Positions 12,601 to 23,500 of a stretch of DNA of 64,000 nucleotides are shown here, piece after piece. A program made the position numbers and the translations under genes. This DNA comes from Nipponacmea schrenckii. Taxonomy: Eukaryota > Mollusca > Gastropoda > Lottiidae. Within the stretch, counting starts at the first letter, position 1. Every line of letters begins with the position of its first letter. The stretch spans positions 12,090,001 to 12,154,000 of the forward strand of contig CM060202.1 of NCBI GenBank assembly GCA_030562195.1, written 5' to 3'. The notes under the pieces are model-generated. The model made no database searches and was not told the origin of the DNA. It saw only the letters and a list, made by a program, of their open reading frames with translations.

Positions 12601-12798
12601 ATCTATTTAGACACATCTGATTTTTAGGTCGCGGAGCTTCTAAGACAAGCTGCATCCCACCTCACTTCAAATTCCAATGATTTGCCTGTGCCAGAAAACA
12701 ACACAAATCCCCCCCTCCCCCCACCCACAAAAAGCTTTGATCTACTACTGGTACTGCTGCCACCAAAAAATCGGCCCCTCTCCATTCCACTACTACTA

Positions 12799-13008
12799 TT
12801 AGGCCTCGGTACTGGTACTAGCCTTATAAAGAGAAAACAGGCGACACATTTCTTGACGGATAGTATTATTAGTATTATTAGTTGACTCCTTATCGGTGGT
12901 TTGTGACTGGTTTTCTGGCTCAGACAAAACCTCGGAATTTGAAGTGAGGTGGGATGCAGCTTGTTTCAGTAGCTCCACGACCTTGCTTATGTTGTCTGCT
13001 AAGTACAA
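12799..13008 (-). pseudogene. Coding-like segment inside the foldback element
   Basis: A minus-strand frame reads inward from the right arm with MYLADNISKVVELLKQAASH and continues through a Ser/Thr/Asn-rich stretch. The left arm, read inward on the plus strand from 12,628 to 12,675, gives the paralogous VAELLRQAASHLTSNS in frame. Both arms thus derive from one ancestral coding piece, and the residues are kept although some bases differ (VVELLKQ versus VAELLRQ). It may be a captured host-gene fragment or the remnant of the element's own gene. The protein family was not recognised. Confidence 0.35.
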
Positions 13009-13694
13009 GTATCTAAATTAAGGGTCTTGATTATCTCTTGAAGCGGTGAACTATATTTTATTTCCGAATGATGTGTCCAAATAGATAAATGCCAAAAAAA
13101 TAAAGAAAAGCGGCTTTAGCAGCGAGACAGTTTAAGCAAAGGCTTCAACAATCGAACTTTAATGAGAAATCGAAAATGTTATGCATAATAAATTGTTGAC
13201 CCAAATAAAGAATCATTATTATTATCATGGAAATTGGTGGCGAAAATTCATTTACCGTCTGTCATGAAGAACAAGACTATAAATTCCACTGGGAGCAGTT
13301 CTTATATGATTTCTATTTTTTGGTCACGTGATGGTCATGTGATGAACGTAAAAGATACGACAAAATAGATATGACAAAAGTGAAATGTAATTGGAGAAAC
13401 TGCACGCGACAAATAACCAATGTGTTATGGAGTGGGGTTTGTGACATACATCTAATGTAAAATGTATTTAGTAATATTATATTCTACAAAAACAAGACTG
13501 ATCTTACCGTTAAACATAAAACTTTTGTTTTAAAACAATTTACTTTAACAAAAGTTGTCATATGTTTTTTATATTAATGTATCTTGTTTTATCACACATG
13601 TCATTTGACGTATTACAATGGAATTAAACACTTCTTCATTGCATCTAATTATAGCAGCTATTCCCTTCCATAGGAATCACACCATTTTTTAACT

Positions 13695-14370
13695 TGTCCA
13701 AGATGTTATTAAGATGAATACACATACCAAGTTTCATTCAAATCAGATAAAAACTACAGCTTCTATTGCGTACAAAAGTAAATTTTAACATTTTCTCATT
13801 TAATCAAGGGCAATAACTCATAAACATTTGGCGAGATATTATCAAGATGAATACACATACCAAGTTTCATTCAAATCGGATAAAAACTACAGCTTCTTTT
13901 GCGTACACAAGTAAATTTTAAAGTTTATTCATTTAATCAAGGGCCATTACTCATTAACAAACATCTGGCGAGATATAATCAAGATGAATACACATGCCAA
14001 GTTTCATTCATATCGGATGACAACTATAGCTTCTATTGAATACACAAGTACATTTTAACGTTTTTTCATTTAATCAAGGGCCATAACTCACAAACCGACA
14101 TCTGGAAACATGCCATTTTCGAACTTGTCTGAGATATTATCAAGATGAATACACATACGAAGTTTCATTCAAATCGGATAAAAACTACAGCTTCTATTGT
14201 GTACACAAGTAAATTTTAACGTTTTTTTAATTAAATCAAGTGCAATTACTCATAAACCGACATCTGGAATCGTGCCATTTTCGAACTTGTCCGAGATATT
14301 ATCAAGATGAATACACATACCAAGTTTCATTCAAATCGGATAAAAACTCTTGCCTGTATCGTTTTCACAA
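13695..14370 (+). repeat. Tandem core units of Helitron-like copy B
   Basis: Five successive units are marked by AAGATGAATACACATACC near 13,711, 13,844, 13,981, 14,142 and 14,304. Spacings are about 133, 137, 161 and 162 bp. The two shorter spacings lack the GTGCCATTTTCGAACTTG segment. Other shared words are CAAATCGGATAAAAACTAC and AATCAAGGGCAATAACTC. Confidence 0.85.
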
Positions 14371-14448
14371 GTAATTGTTGACAGACAGACGGCCCGACGG
14401 ACGGGGGTGATGGCAATATACGTCCACATTTTCATGTGGGTGTATAAA

Positions 14449-14600
14449 AAACAGTACAGGATAGATGAAAAACAGTACTGGATGAAAAAACAGAACAGGA
14501 TAGATGAAACACAGTGCTGGAAGAACCACAGTATTGTATGAAAGAACTACGGCACTGGATGAATGAAACAAATTACTAGATGAAACATTGTACTGGATGA
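14449..14600 (+). repeat. Right half of the interrupted minisatellite
   Basis: Continuation of the array at 11,335-11,665 in the same orientation (CAGTACAGGATAGATGAAAA, CAGTACTGGATGAAAAA), with copies progressively diverging to the right. Confidence 0.85.
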
Positions 14601-15300
14601 AACATGCAGCAATCACATTACATGGTCATTAGTAATGGGGCAGCTCCAGTACAGTACCTACGACATTGTAATGTAATACAAATGTTTACACAGGGTCAAT
14701 TTTATCAGGTTATATATTCACCATGCTTCCACAGATATCTGACATAAACCAGAAACAAAACACAAATTAACGCAAATGTAGAATATGCTTCCATGAATAC
14801 ATAAACGTTTCAATGTCAGATTGTTCCGAGATAGTTAAGAACTAAATAGAGGAAGGAGAAAAACAGGGTGATTAATATCTGTAGTTTATTGGAAAATATA
14901 CAGAATTAGCCATCTGATATCCTCAATAAACCTTTATTAGTTCAACTCTGGATCACCTCAACATGACACTTACATAGCTATTATTGACAATCAGGGCTAT
15001 ATTGATACTTGATCATCCAGTGACAAAATTAATGAAAGAGAAATGAAATTTGTTGGCCCACCAATTTATGCTTTATGATACCAAATTAAATTGATTGGTT
15101 AACTATCTTTGTGTGACATTCTATAATATTGTATCACAACACATATGTTAATATCATTAGTTGGTTCAAGAAGTGTCAACCTATTTCTTTTTTCTAGAAT
15201 AATTTTAACAGAAGCATTACAGAAATAAGTCACTTTAAAAAAAAGAGTAATTTTGAGCAAAAAAAAAAACACCTTAATAAAAGAATTCAATATTAGTTAT
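14601..15300. other. Non-coding interval, nothing recognised
   Basis: AT-rich sequence with no coding, RNA or repeat feature that could be supported. Confidence 0.4.
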
Positions 15301-15302
15301 AG

Positions 15303-15400
15303 TACAGTAGAACTTGTCATCAGAGACCACCCAAGAGAAGAATAATCAAAAACGATTGCTTAATGAAGGTAGTCTCTTATATAAGGATTGGTTCAACAAC
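15303..15400 (+). mobile_element. TA-flanked MITE family, partial left end
   Basis: TACAGTAGAACTTGTCATCA followed by GAGACCACCC matches the end sequence of the copy at 49,551-50,000. The right end is not evident, so this is a truncated or decayed copy. Confidence 0.5.
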
Positions 15401-15499
15401 ATGACCAATTTATTTCAATGTGTAGGCTCCAAATTTTGGAATGAAAGGATCTTACATTTACTAATACATGTGTAATCTACCAATGTTGTCAGGTTAAGG

Positions 15500-16250
15500 A
15501 TACCAAATTATGAAAAAAACAAAAACACATTAGCCCTTCTATAATATGAAATATACTAAACAGTTCATTTCAGAATGTAACCTATAGTATTAAGTTTTTA
15601 TATTTTAGATATTAAACTGCAGGCCTATGATCATTCTTATAAATAATTATATTAAATATGCTTTCTTTTTAAGTGGGAATTATAAGGAGAACTTTGTATA
15701 TATATACATTTTGTCAATATTTCTTTCAGATGATCACTATAAGTTGGTACGGCCAAATTATTATCTTTTTTATTTTTACTTACTAACTGAACTAATAGCA
15801 CTTCGAAATATATAGTTCTTGCTCTATGACCTAAGCCTGTGCTTTTTGGGAGATTACTTTTCTCATATCACCTTAACACCTTTTTTTTCTTCTTTTCGTG
15901 ACCATAATTTTCTTTTTCAATATCCAAATTCTTCAAGTAAATCATAAAATATCATTCTTAATTTGTTTTTTAATTGCTGGTAGCAATTAGTTAATCATAT
16001 CCCATAATAATATTATCATTAATATGTTTTTGCAACAAGATCAGGAAAACTCTACTTTCTCTTTCTGATAAAATTTATCGTAGCCTTACTAAGACTAAGA
16101 ACAAATTTAAAGGTATTTTGTAATTACTTACAATAAGTTAATATTATCTTTTTTTACTGCCTTTATTACATTTATATTTGGCTAACATTAATCAGCAACA
16201 AGCTATAAAATTAATCTGTAGACAATAATCAAATTAACGAATCACTGAAT
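15500..16250. other. Non-coding interval, nothing recognised
   Basis: Very AT-rich sequence with only low-complexity short frames. Confidence 0.4.
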
Positions 16251-16480
16251 CTCACAGACGTGTCAATGGGATCTTTTTTAAGGGAGATAATCAGTAGTGT
16301 CATGGTCACTTAAATGAGTAAATTTTGATTACTTAGGAGTGTAAATACATGGTCACTGGTCGCGTTGTGAAGGTGGTCGATAATCAGTCTTTAATTACAT
16401 TGAAACACGTATGGGGGATATAATGGTGGATGCTTATTAAAGGTGGGCTCTTAATAAAGGTGGTCATGGTGCTGTATTAC
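16250..16480 (+). mobile_element. TA-flanked MITE family, worn copy
   Basis: AAGGTGGTCGATAATCAG, TTAATTACATTGAAA and AAAGGTGGGCTCTTAATAAA followed by GGTGGTC match the copy at 39,347-39,529 in order and orientation. Both tips are eroded, so the limits are approximate. Confidence 0.6.
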
Positions 16481-17239
16481 AATTTTCAACAGAATAATCT
16501 TAAAGGGTAGGTCTGTTTTCAAATTCACATTATCAAATAATAAAGTTGTTCAGGAGAGCTAGAAGAATTTGTGGACAACTTACAAAGTCAAAGGTATGTT
16601 GCCTGGTATGTCAGAATCAGTTTTATGATTCTGGTAATGTGAACCATGAAAAACATGGAGGGCCATAGGCAGGGTTTCCCACATATGCAGGTAAGCAGGT
16701 AGACAATGTTGTAAATGTAGCAGGTACTACTATATACCTAAGAAATTTAAAAAATCATTTCTTTCTTCACTTTATTTTAACATAATCATGCATTACAATT
16801 TTGGTCATGGTCTTTCTCTTAAAAAGATAAATTCCAGTCTTAAAACCAGAGATTTAAAACCAACAATTAAATGAGAAACACGCTCTGAGAAAAAAAATAA
16901 ATGGTGAATTAATTGTTAATCAATATATACTGAAGTTTTATTCCACCGTTCACTAATGAAAAACAGTACCAATAGCTTAATGATAGGTTTAATATAATGT
17001 TACCATGACATTAACAAATGGTAGTATTAAGAAGTCTGACAGGCTGAAGTCTGTCTAAATAGGTGCGAAAAGTATAATCTTGGACAAAGATCAAATCAAT
17101 ATGGAAAAATCTGTCCATTTTAATGTAAATCATTGGATAAATTTTTGATTCCAGAATTCATATAAAAATACACTTGCATAACATAAATCAAACTAGGATC
17201 ATATTCGCTTACTAAGCATGGTGTGTTCACCTCCAGGTT
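16481..17239. other. Non-coding interval, nothing recognised
   Basis: AT-rich sequence with no supported coding exon. Confidence 0.4.
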
Positions 17240-17450
17240 CTGTGTTTTTTTTTAAATTTTTGTTCTAAAAAATATTGGCAATGATTCAACCTTTTATAAT
17301 TTTTTTAAATGGAACACTTTCTTTAAGTGTTTTTAAACTAAAACTTGAATGTACGCAAAAGAACAAGGGCTAATGTTTAAAAAACCCCTAAATAATTTCA
17401 CCATCTAACACCACTTTTCTTTCAAATCTGTTAAAAACTAAAACTTCTGG
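17240..17450 (+). mobile_element. Helitron-like core remnant
   Basis: Decayed pieces of a core unit: TTAAGTGTTTTTAAACTAAA, GAACAAGGGCTAATG and TTTCAAATCTGTTAAAAAC. Too diverged to align confidently to the A-type or B-type core. Confidence 0.35.
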
Positions 17451-17887
17451 AGGGAATGGAAAGACCATCAGAAAGCTCGACTTATGTCAAATATATCTCT
17501 AATTTCATTTTTGTTATTAAAGAATGGCCTTTGATGTCAAATTTAATTTCTTCTTACACACATTTCATTTGGATATATTTAAATATACTTTTAATGAGCA
17601 CTCATTATGCTGAGCATATCTTTGTTGAAATGTTTCAAACTATTGTATGAATAACAAAATCAGTATCAATGTATGTAATAATGAAAGTTATGAAACACAA
17701 TCATTGATCAGGTAAATGAACATAGAAACATGAAATTAAGTAAATGGGTAAATGAATGAAATAAATACAAGTTCTTTTCTTCAGGTGAAAGACATAATGC
17801 ACAATGTCAAATAATGAACACAAAAATATTGTCTTAAATGATCATAATGGATAGATAAATAGGAATGATGAATGAATGAATACTTAC

Positions 17888-19161
17888 TATCATTGGTATT
17901 TTGACTATTATCAGAATCAATGGTGGTCAAGGACACAGTGTTGTTCTCCATGTCTGTATTTATTTTGGAATTAATGACATCACTCATGGCTGCAGACTTG
18001 ATAACATTATTTTCTTAACAATGACCTATAGAATTATAAACAGTAAGCTTACTCACTTATGACTTATTCGAGTGCAAAAATACATAAAGTTGAGTAAAGT
18101 GCATCTGTATGTTAATAAAACATCAGAAGAATATGATAACTATGCCATACAATTGAATTCTGATTCATTTTAGTCTAGTGGATTTGTTAAAAAATATGCA
18201 AGCTATTAGACAGAAAGATATCTGGTGACCTATTAAATTAGTAAAAAAGATAGGCAAATTAACTATAACAAATCACAAAAAAATACATTTAAGAAGTTTA
18301 ACAAAACAAGCCAATAGTGAGCCTAGTCTGTATAGTAAGATTAAGCTTGGAGCTATTTCTATTTCAAATTATAAAGGGCAAAGCTAAGTTTCATGTAGGA
18401 AGATGTACTGATTCATTTATATAAGTATGAATCATTCATGTCCTTAATAATCTCTTCGATTTACTACCATAGTAATAGAATTGCCTACGTCAAACAGTTG
18501 CCTACTAGTACTATTACAACTACACGGCATAAAAAAGATCAATAAATTGTGAAACTTTCATTTGCAGGTTCAGTGATTCCATTATCATTTCAATATATAC
18601 TCATTCCAATTTAAACTGATTATTGAATTCATTATCTTATACATCTATTTAATGGTTATTATTCAAATGTAAGGCAATCAATGTCTGGCTTCATTAACAT
18701 AAACAAAGGAGTTCTTTCCCTTGATATTGACATTTTCAGGAATTTTAAATGAGCAAAGTTTGAAGACCAATTTTAATGGTTAAATGTTAATTTTACTACC
18801 AAATTTAGGTCAAAATGAAGGCATCAAACAAGTATTTATTAAAAGAATTAGTGATAACAGGCGTATAATCACATTTGAAAGAAGAAAAACGGCAGGAGAA
18901 AATCATACCAAACCACCTGTCAAAAAAAATCGTAAGAATTCATGGCCATAACACTTGACTGTTTCGGAGACAATATTCTTTCAAAAACAGACACAGTATA
19001 CTTAAAGTAATGTCAATAAATACGAACATTCTATTAAATGGTTGTTGAGAATAATTAGAAAAGAATTAACTTGGTTTTTAAGTGAGAAAAACTTAAATAT
19101 CATACAGACCTGAAATTGTCTCTGCCATAGGATCCAAACCGGAAGCTTCTAGGCTTAGCAT
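17888..19161 (-). CDS. 5' exons of an unidentified leftward gene
   Basis: Two minus-strand exons splice in phase. The first begins with an ATG at 19,161 (MLSLEASGLDPMAETIS) or an in-frame ATG at 19,128, and ends at 19,110 before GTCTGT. The second (17,989-17,888) follows an acceptor TCTGCAG and ends before GTAAGTATTC. The spliced reading continues AMSDVINSKINTDMENNTVS and then a Ser/Asn/Asp-rich stretch. The composition suggests a disordered N-terminus, as in many nuclear proteins, but no family was recognised. Later exons were not found to the left, so they are far away or outside the window. The gene start faces that of GCNA across about 1.4 kb, which suggests a divergent pair. Confidence 0.5.
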
Positions 19162-20588
19162 AATTTCCGCAGAGAAAATCTGTCTGCTTTTGTTGAAAAT
19201 TGAATTTATTTAATAATTTCTATATACTGTACGAAATTATATATCACATTTTTGCTAAAAGCCTGATGGTCAGTATCTTTTTTTCTAGTATTGCAAATGT
19301 TGTAAATATATTTCTTGTTGACTTCCGCATATCTCGCACTTTTACCTTGTAGTCTCGATTGTCTAACTAAAGAAACAGTGAAGACAAACTGGATAATCTG
19401 AAGAGAAATCAATATGGATTCCTTGGCGGTGTTTTTATGTGATATTTGAATTTTTTTTTTGGTTTTCATTTAATATTGTGCGTGATTATATTGTTATGTA
19501 ATAACAATCACCATTTGAGTCATAAGTCCTGACCATCTGATAAAGTATACTTCAACTTAATGTCCATGTTCTTGAAGACGCAACTATTATTTTCTTGTCT
19601 ACGTTTTAACTGTCGTAAGTAATAATAAATAGGTTTGGTTAGATGCAATGTCGTCAGAAAGACCAAAACCAAAAACTATATGAATATCACATAATTGAAT
19701 GATACACCTACTGTACTTTGTAAGCTACTGATTGGGTTAGCTGTTTAATTTTCTTTCGTTTGATTGATCTCTAAAATCGTTAAGATAATAGGCACGAGAT
19801 TAAAAATAATTTTGAGCTTTTTTGGTCTGAGAGCCGTGTAGGGTAAAACAGGGTAATTTCGCGCAGTTAAGTTTTAATTCAACATAGCGTGACCACGCTA
19901 CATTTTAATACTCCTTATCAACATTACATCCAAATCCATCATTTATGCGGTACTTTTATGCATCAATGACCATGATTGGTTGATATTTTTAGGTTTTATA
20001 GGGAATAAAAGGTAACAAATTTTTATGGGAGTATTTCGTCGAGAGAAGGGGGGTTCCTTCGTCCACGAAATCTGGTTAGATTCGGCTGTTGTGTCGATCA
20101 TGGGGTAACCGCCCTTTTTGACGTAGCTTAGTGGCATTTCTGAAAATAAAATAAAAAGATTCGTCAGCTGCCTAACCCTAACCCTACCCTACCCTAAACA
20201 TTATTCAGAAATACTACAAAAAACTAAAAGAAATGTACCTTGAAATGTATGAGAAAATTCGTAGATGACGTAAGTCAAGTCACCTATCAAAACGCTTGTT
20301 TCATTCTACGACATATGAATCACGTCACATGTTCAGGAAATCCCAATGGTGGAAGTTAAAATTATGATACTAGAATACCACGGACATTTTATGTTCTTTT
20401 TAATGCCTTAAATATCATGTAAACGGTTTCAAAAATGAACGTGCAAAATTCCCCCTTCACGCGAAATCACCCTGTTTTACCCTAGTCTATAGGTATGAAA
20501 TAAGGTATGGTATGCTGGTAAATGTTTTGGTTTGTTATATTTGTATTTTGCAGATTAAATCTTATTTTGTTCAGGACATATTACCAAA
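19162..20588. promoter_or_regulatory. Divergent intergenic region upstream of GCNA
   Basis: About 1.4 kb separates the putative minus-strand start from the GCNA start codon, and nearly half of it is a MITE (19,841-20,482). A possible 5' untranslated exon end with a GTAAGT donor lies near 19,615. Acceptor-like CAG sites occur at about 20,553 and 20,574, just before the GCNA ATG. No TATA box or named binding site can be assigned. The promoter role is inferred from gene order only. Confidence 0.4.
19841..20482. mobile_element. TA-flanked MITE with telomere-like repeats, 642 bp
   Basis: The ends are inverted: GGGTAAAACAGGGTAATTTC at the left, GAAATCACCCTGTTTTACCC at the right. The dinucleotide TA lies outside both (19,839-19,840 and 20,483-20,484), as for Tc1/mariner/pogo-type elements. 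Inside, at about 20,171-20,197, is a run of CCCTAA/CCCTA telomere-like units. A 64-codon minus-strand frame (20,137-19,943) starts MPLSYVKKGGYPM; it may be a transposase remnant but was not recognised. Confidence 0.75.
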
Positions 20589-23500
20589 ATGGCACAAAAA
20601 CAGACACCACAGTTGAACGTTGATTCCATGTTCCAAAAGATGGGAGAAAAATTAGGATGGTTTCAATATAAAGATTTGGATAGTGCAATGAAAACTGTAA
20701 GCATTTTTGATTTAGATGTCACATTAGCATTGTTAGATAATATCCACATTGTCACTGCTGTCTTTGTATAGTAAAGATATCAAACAAAAATAATGGGTAC
20801 CGGTATATTTAGAAGATAAACACTTTCTGTTTTAGATTTAGAGGGGGTTTATTCCATATTTAACCATGCTTGAATCATTAGATCTCTAATGGTATATTCA
20901 AGCATGGTTAAATATCAAATAAACCCCCTCTAAATCTAAAACAGAAAGTCGTTTGTCGGAATTGTATCACAAAGTGTGATTATTTTGTTCCCGGACTTCT
21001 TTTTATGGATAATTTAGACATGAGTTATTCCTTTTTATGACGTTAGGTGCAGTATGACGCACATAACAACAAACTGCATGTGCGCTATCAAATGAAAAAT
21101 AAGACATCCTTTTTATCATTAACATTTACAAGATTTGTAACTAGTTCGCTGAAATTAATACACCAAATTGCAAAGACATGATGTCAAATTGCTATTAAAC
21201 CCCATGTATTGGACCAATCAGAACTTTTGGTATTTGTGGTACAATTGTGTATTTATTCAGTTTTATTATTTCTTATATTGTATTGTCCCTGGGCTGAATG
21301 TGAGACAGGACCATGTCCTTGTATATTGGACCTAATTAGTATTATTACATTCAATTTATTTCCATGAAATTTTCTCAACCCGCCAAAAAGCACTCCCTAA
21401 GTTTCAAATAACCTGTTTTAAACCTAAAAAAGCATTATTGTATTGATTAAATGATTTCAGTTTGTCATGTAAATTTTTTGGAATGATTTCTTAATCTTAA
21501 AGTTATTTTGATTAATTACAAGAAGAATATTTTATTTAACTTGTTTTTCCCCAGTTATCAGATAAGAAGAAACATAATAAAAGTAGATTAAAATTAAGTT
21601 CTAAACAAGACAAAGAAAATAGACCAGTTTTGAATCTGAACCAACAAGAAGGTAAAAGCTTTGAGTGCTTATTATTAATCATTTGTCAACCCCATTCATT
21701 AATGCCTATCATTTTTGCCAACTGTATGTGAATACAAATAACTGTATTAGTAAAGATACAAGCAAACACAGATTTGTTTCTATATAATTTTCATATTTCA
21801 TTATGCCCCGTTTGAAATATATTTTCAGTTCATTCTAGAGAGCTTTCAAAAGAAAATAGATTGAAGGATATACAATGTTGGATCAAGTAAAGAATATAAA
21901 GAAATACCGCTCAGAAAGAGTCCTGCTAGTACAGATCTTACTCAGGACAACTCATCACAAGAAGTTTATCATACAGCTCCAACAAGTCCCGTATCTAAAG
22001 ATAGTCAAAAATCAAAGTATTTGAAATCATCAAGCAATGCAATCAAACAGAATCCAATGTCTTGTCAGCAAGGGATGCCAAGTGAAAATTTTGGACAGAA
22101 ATTAGACGAAAAGCCAAAAGATGCTTATGCTAGAAGTGAAGCTCTTGGACAGAGCAAAGATTCTCAAGAGAAGAACAGTGAACAGTCAAGTCAGACCCAG
22201 AAACTGTACAATATGTCAGTGATAGCAGGACAAAATGATGGTGACTTGTTTTCAATGTTAGAAGATGTTGGTGTTCCATTAGTAGAATCCACTAGAATCT
22301 ATAGTCGACAGTCTATTGATGTGTTTGGTTTAAGTATCAATGAAGAAACTGGGGAGAATGACTCGTACGAAAATCTGCAAATTCAACAGAAGAATAAGAG
22401 AGAAAAAAGAAATTCTGATCTGTATTCTACTGCAGTGGAACCAGAAAATTCTTTCTATACAGTGACAGATACAGCAACTCAAACTGGTAAAAGTTTAATG
22501 CATAAAAATGTAAAAGATAGTTCTGCAAATGAATCCATATCAAGTGAAGAAGGTTCATTGTATGAAGTGCAAGATGTGAGTATCCAGACAGAACCAACAA
22601 TTGACAACACTTTTATCCAGTCTGATGAAAACCTTTGCAAGCAATTTGATGAAAGTGTAGTTATTTCTGAAAATTCTCACAAAACCACTTCTGAAAGTCA
22701 AGAACCAGATAAGAGTGGACAAACCCCTTCCATTATAGAAGAATCCCAGCTTGTCTTGAGGATGGATACTCAAGATTCTATACCAGAAGAGGCTCCTGTG
22801 GAACCAAAGAAAATTCCCTGTCCTCAAATTCCATCTTCATCAAAATCCAGCACAAAACCAAAACCCACTCCTAAAACAAAATCATTAAAAAGTAAAATTA
22901 TGAAAAACAGAATTGATTTTTCTGATTCGGAATCAGGTGGCGATTTTACTCCTGTCAAATCCAACCCCTCAACTTTACGAAAAAAACATAAACTTTATAC
23001 TCCTGGTAACGAATCCTTTCTGAACCCATCCTTGGATGATACCTTATCTAGATCTAGTGTTAAATCTCGAGTCAAAGCAACATCTTTAGAAAAATCTATT
23101 TGTCAGCCCAATGCTGTTGAAAGCTATTCAGAAATGATGCCAAAGTTATCAGAAAAGTTGGGTATGAAACTAAAGTCAGTTCCTGATTTTAAAGCTATTT
23201 CCACAAGCTCAGATATTCCAATCATGGAACCTTTAACAGTTGAAGGTGACTTTCCTGAAAATGAAAAAGTAACTGATGACAACCCTATTGTTTCTATAGA
23301 TGATAAACATAGTACAGAATCTCTGGTCAGTGAAGGTGATTTTGTAACAGAAAATGATTTCAGTTCCTTTAAAAATGATGAACAGGATTCCAGTGAAATT
23401 TCTCCAAAAGACAAAGGAACTCCACCTTTGCTATCTGAAGATGAAAGTGCTTTGTTTTCTGATATCAGTATAACTGCTTCCTCAAAACCTGAATCAACAT

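Larger units (their letters stand above)
11772..13672. mobile_element. Long-inverted-repeat (foldback) element, 1,901 bp
   Basis: The two arms (about 11,772-12,675 and 12,934-13,672) are imperfect reverse complements almost to the centre. The tips are TATGGAAGGGAATAGCTGC at the left and GCAGCTATTCCCTTCCATA at the right. The 6-bp word GGAATC lies immediately before the element (11,766-11,771) and immediately after it (13,673-13,678), consistent with a target-site duplication. A shift of two bases in the ends would instead give a 4-bp duplication. The host sequence rejoins as ...ACATCTGGAATC/ACACCATTTT..., matching other units of the surrounding array. The arms differ by scattered substitutions and by a hAT MITE found only in the left arm. 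Superfamily is unknown, and no transposase was seen. Confidence 0.85.
11666..14448 (+). mobile_element. Helitron-like element, pearl/CvA type, copy B
   Basis: It shares the left end of copy A (GCTTGCCAGGCAAGGTAACA then TATGCCCACT) and its right end (CACATTTTCATGTGGGTGTA then TAAAA), with GACGG-type microsatellite sequence at about 14,384-14,405. Its core units are a different subfamily, marked by GATGAATACACATACCAAGT. About 1.9 kb of its length is a later foldback insertion at 11,772-13,672. Without that insertion the element is about 0.9 kb. Its right end can form the short hairpin CCACA-TTTTCA-TGTGG. No coding capacity was seen. Confidence 0.75.

Noticed and set aside
20171..20197. Interstitial telomere or chromosome-fusion scar
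   Set aside because: Only a few CCCTAA-type units are present, and they lie wholly inside a MITE with TA target duplication, so no fusion needs to be invoked.
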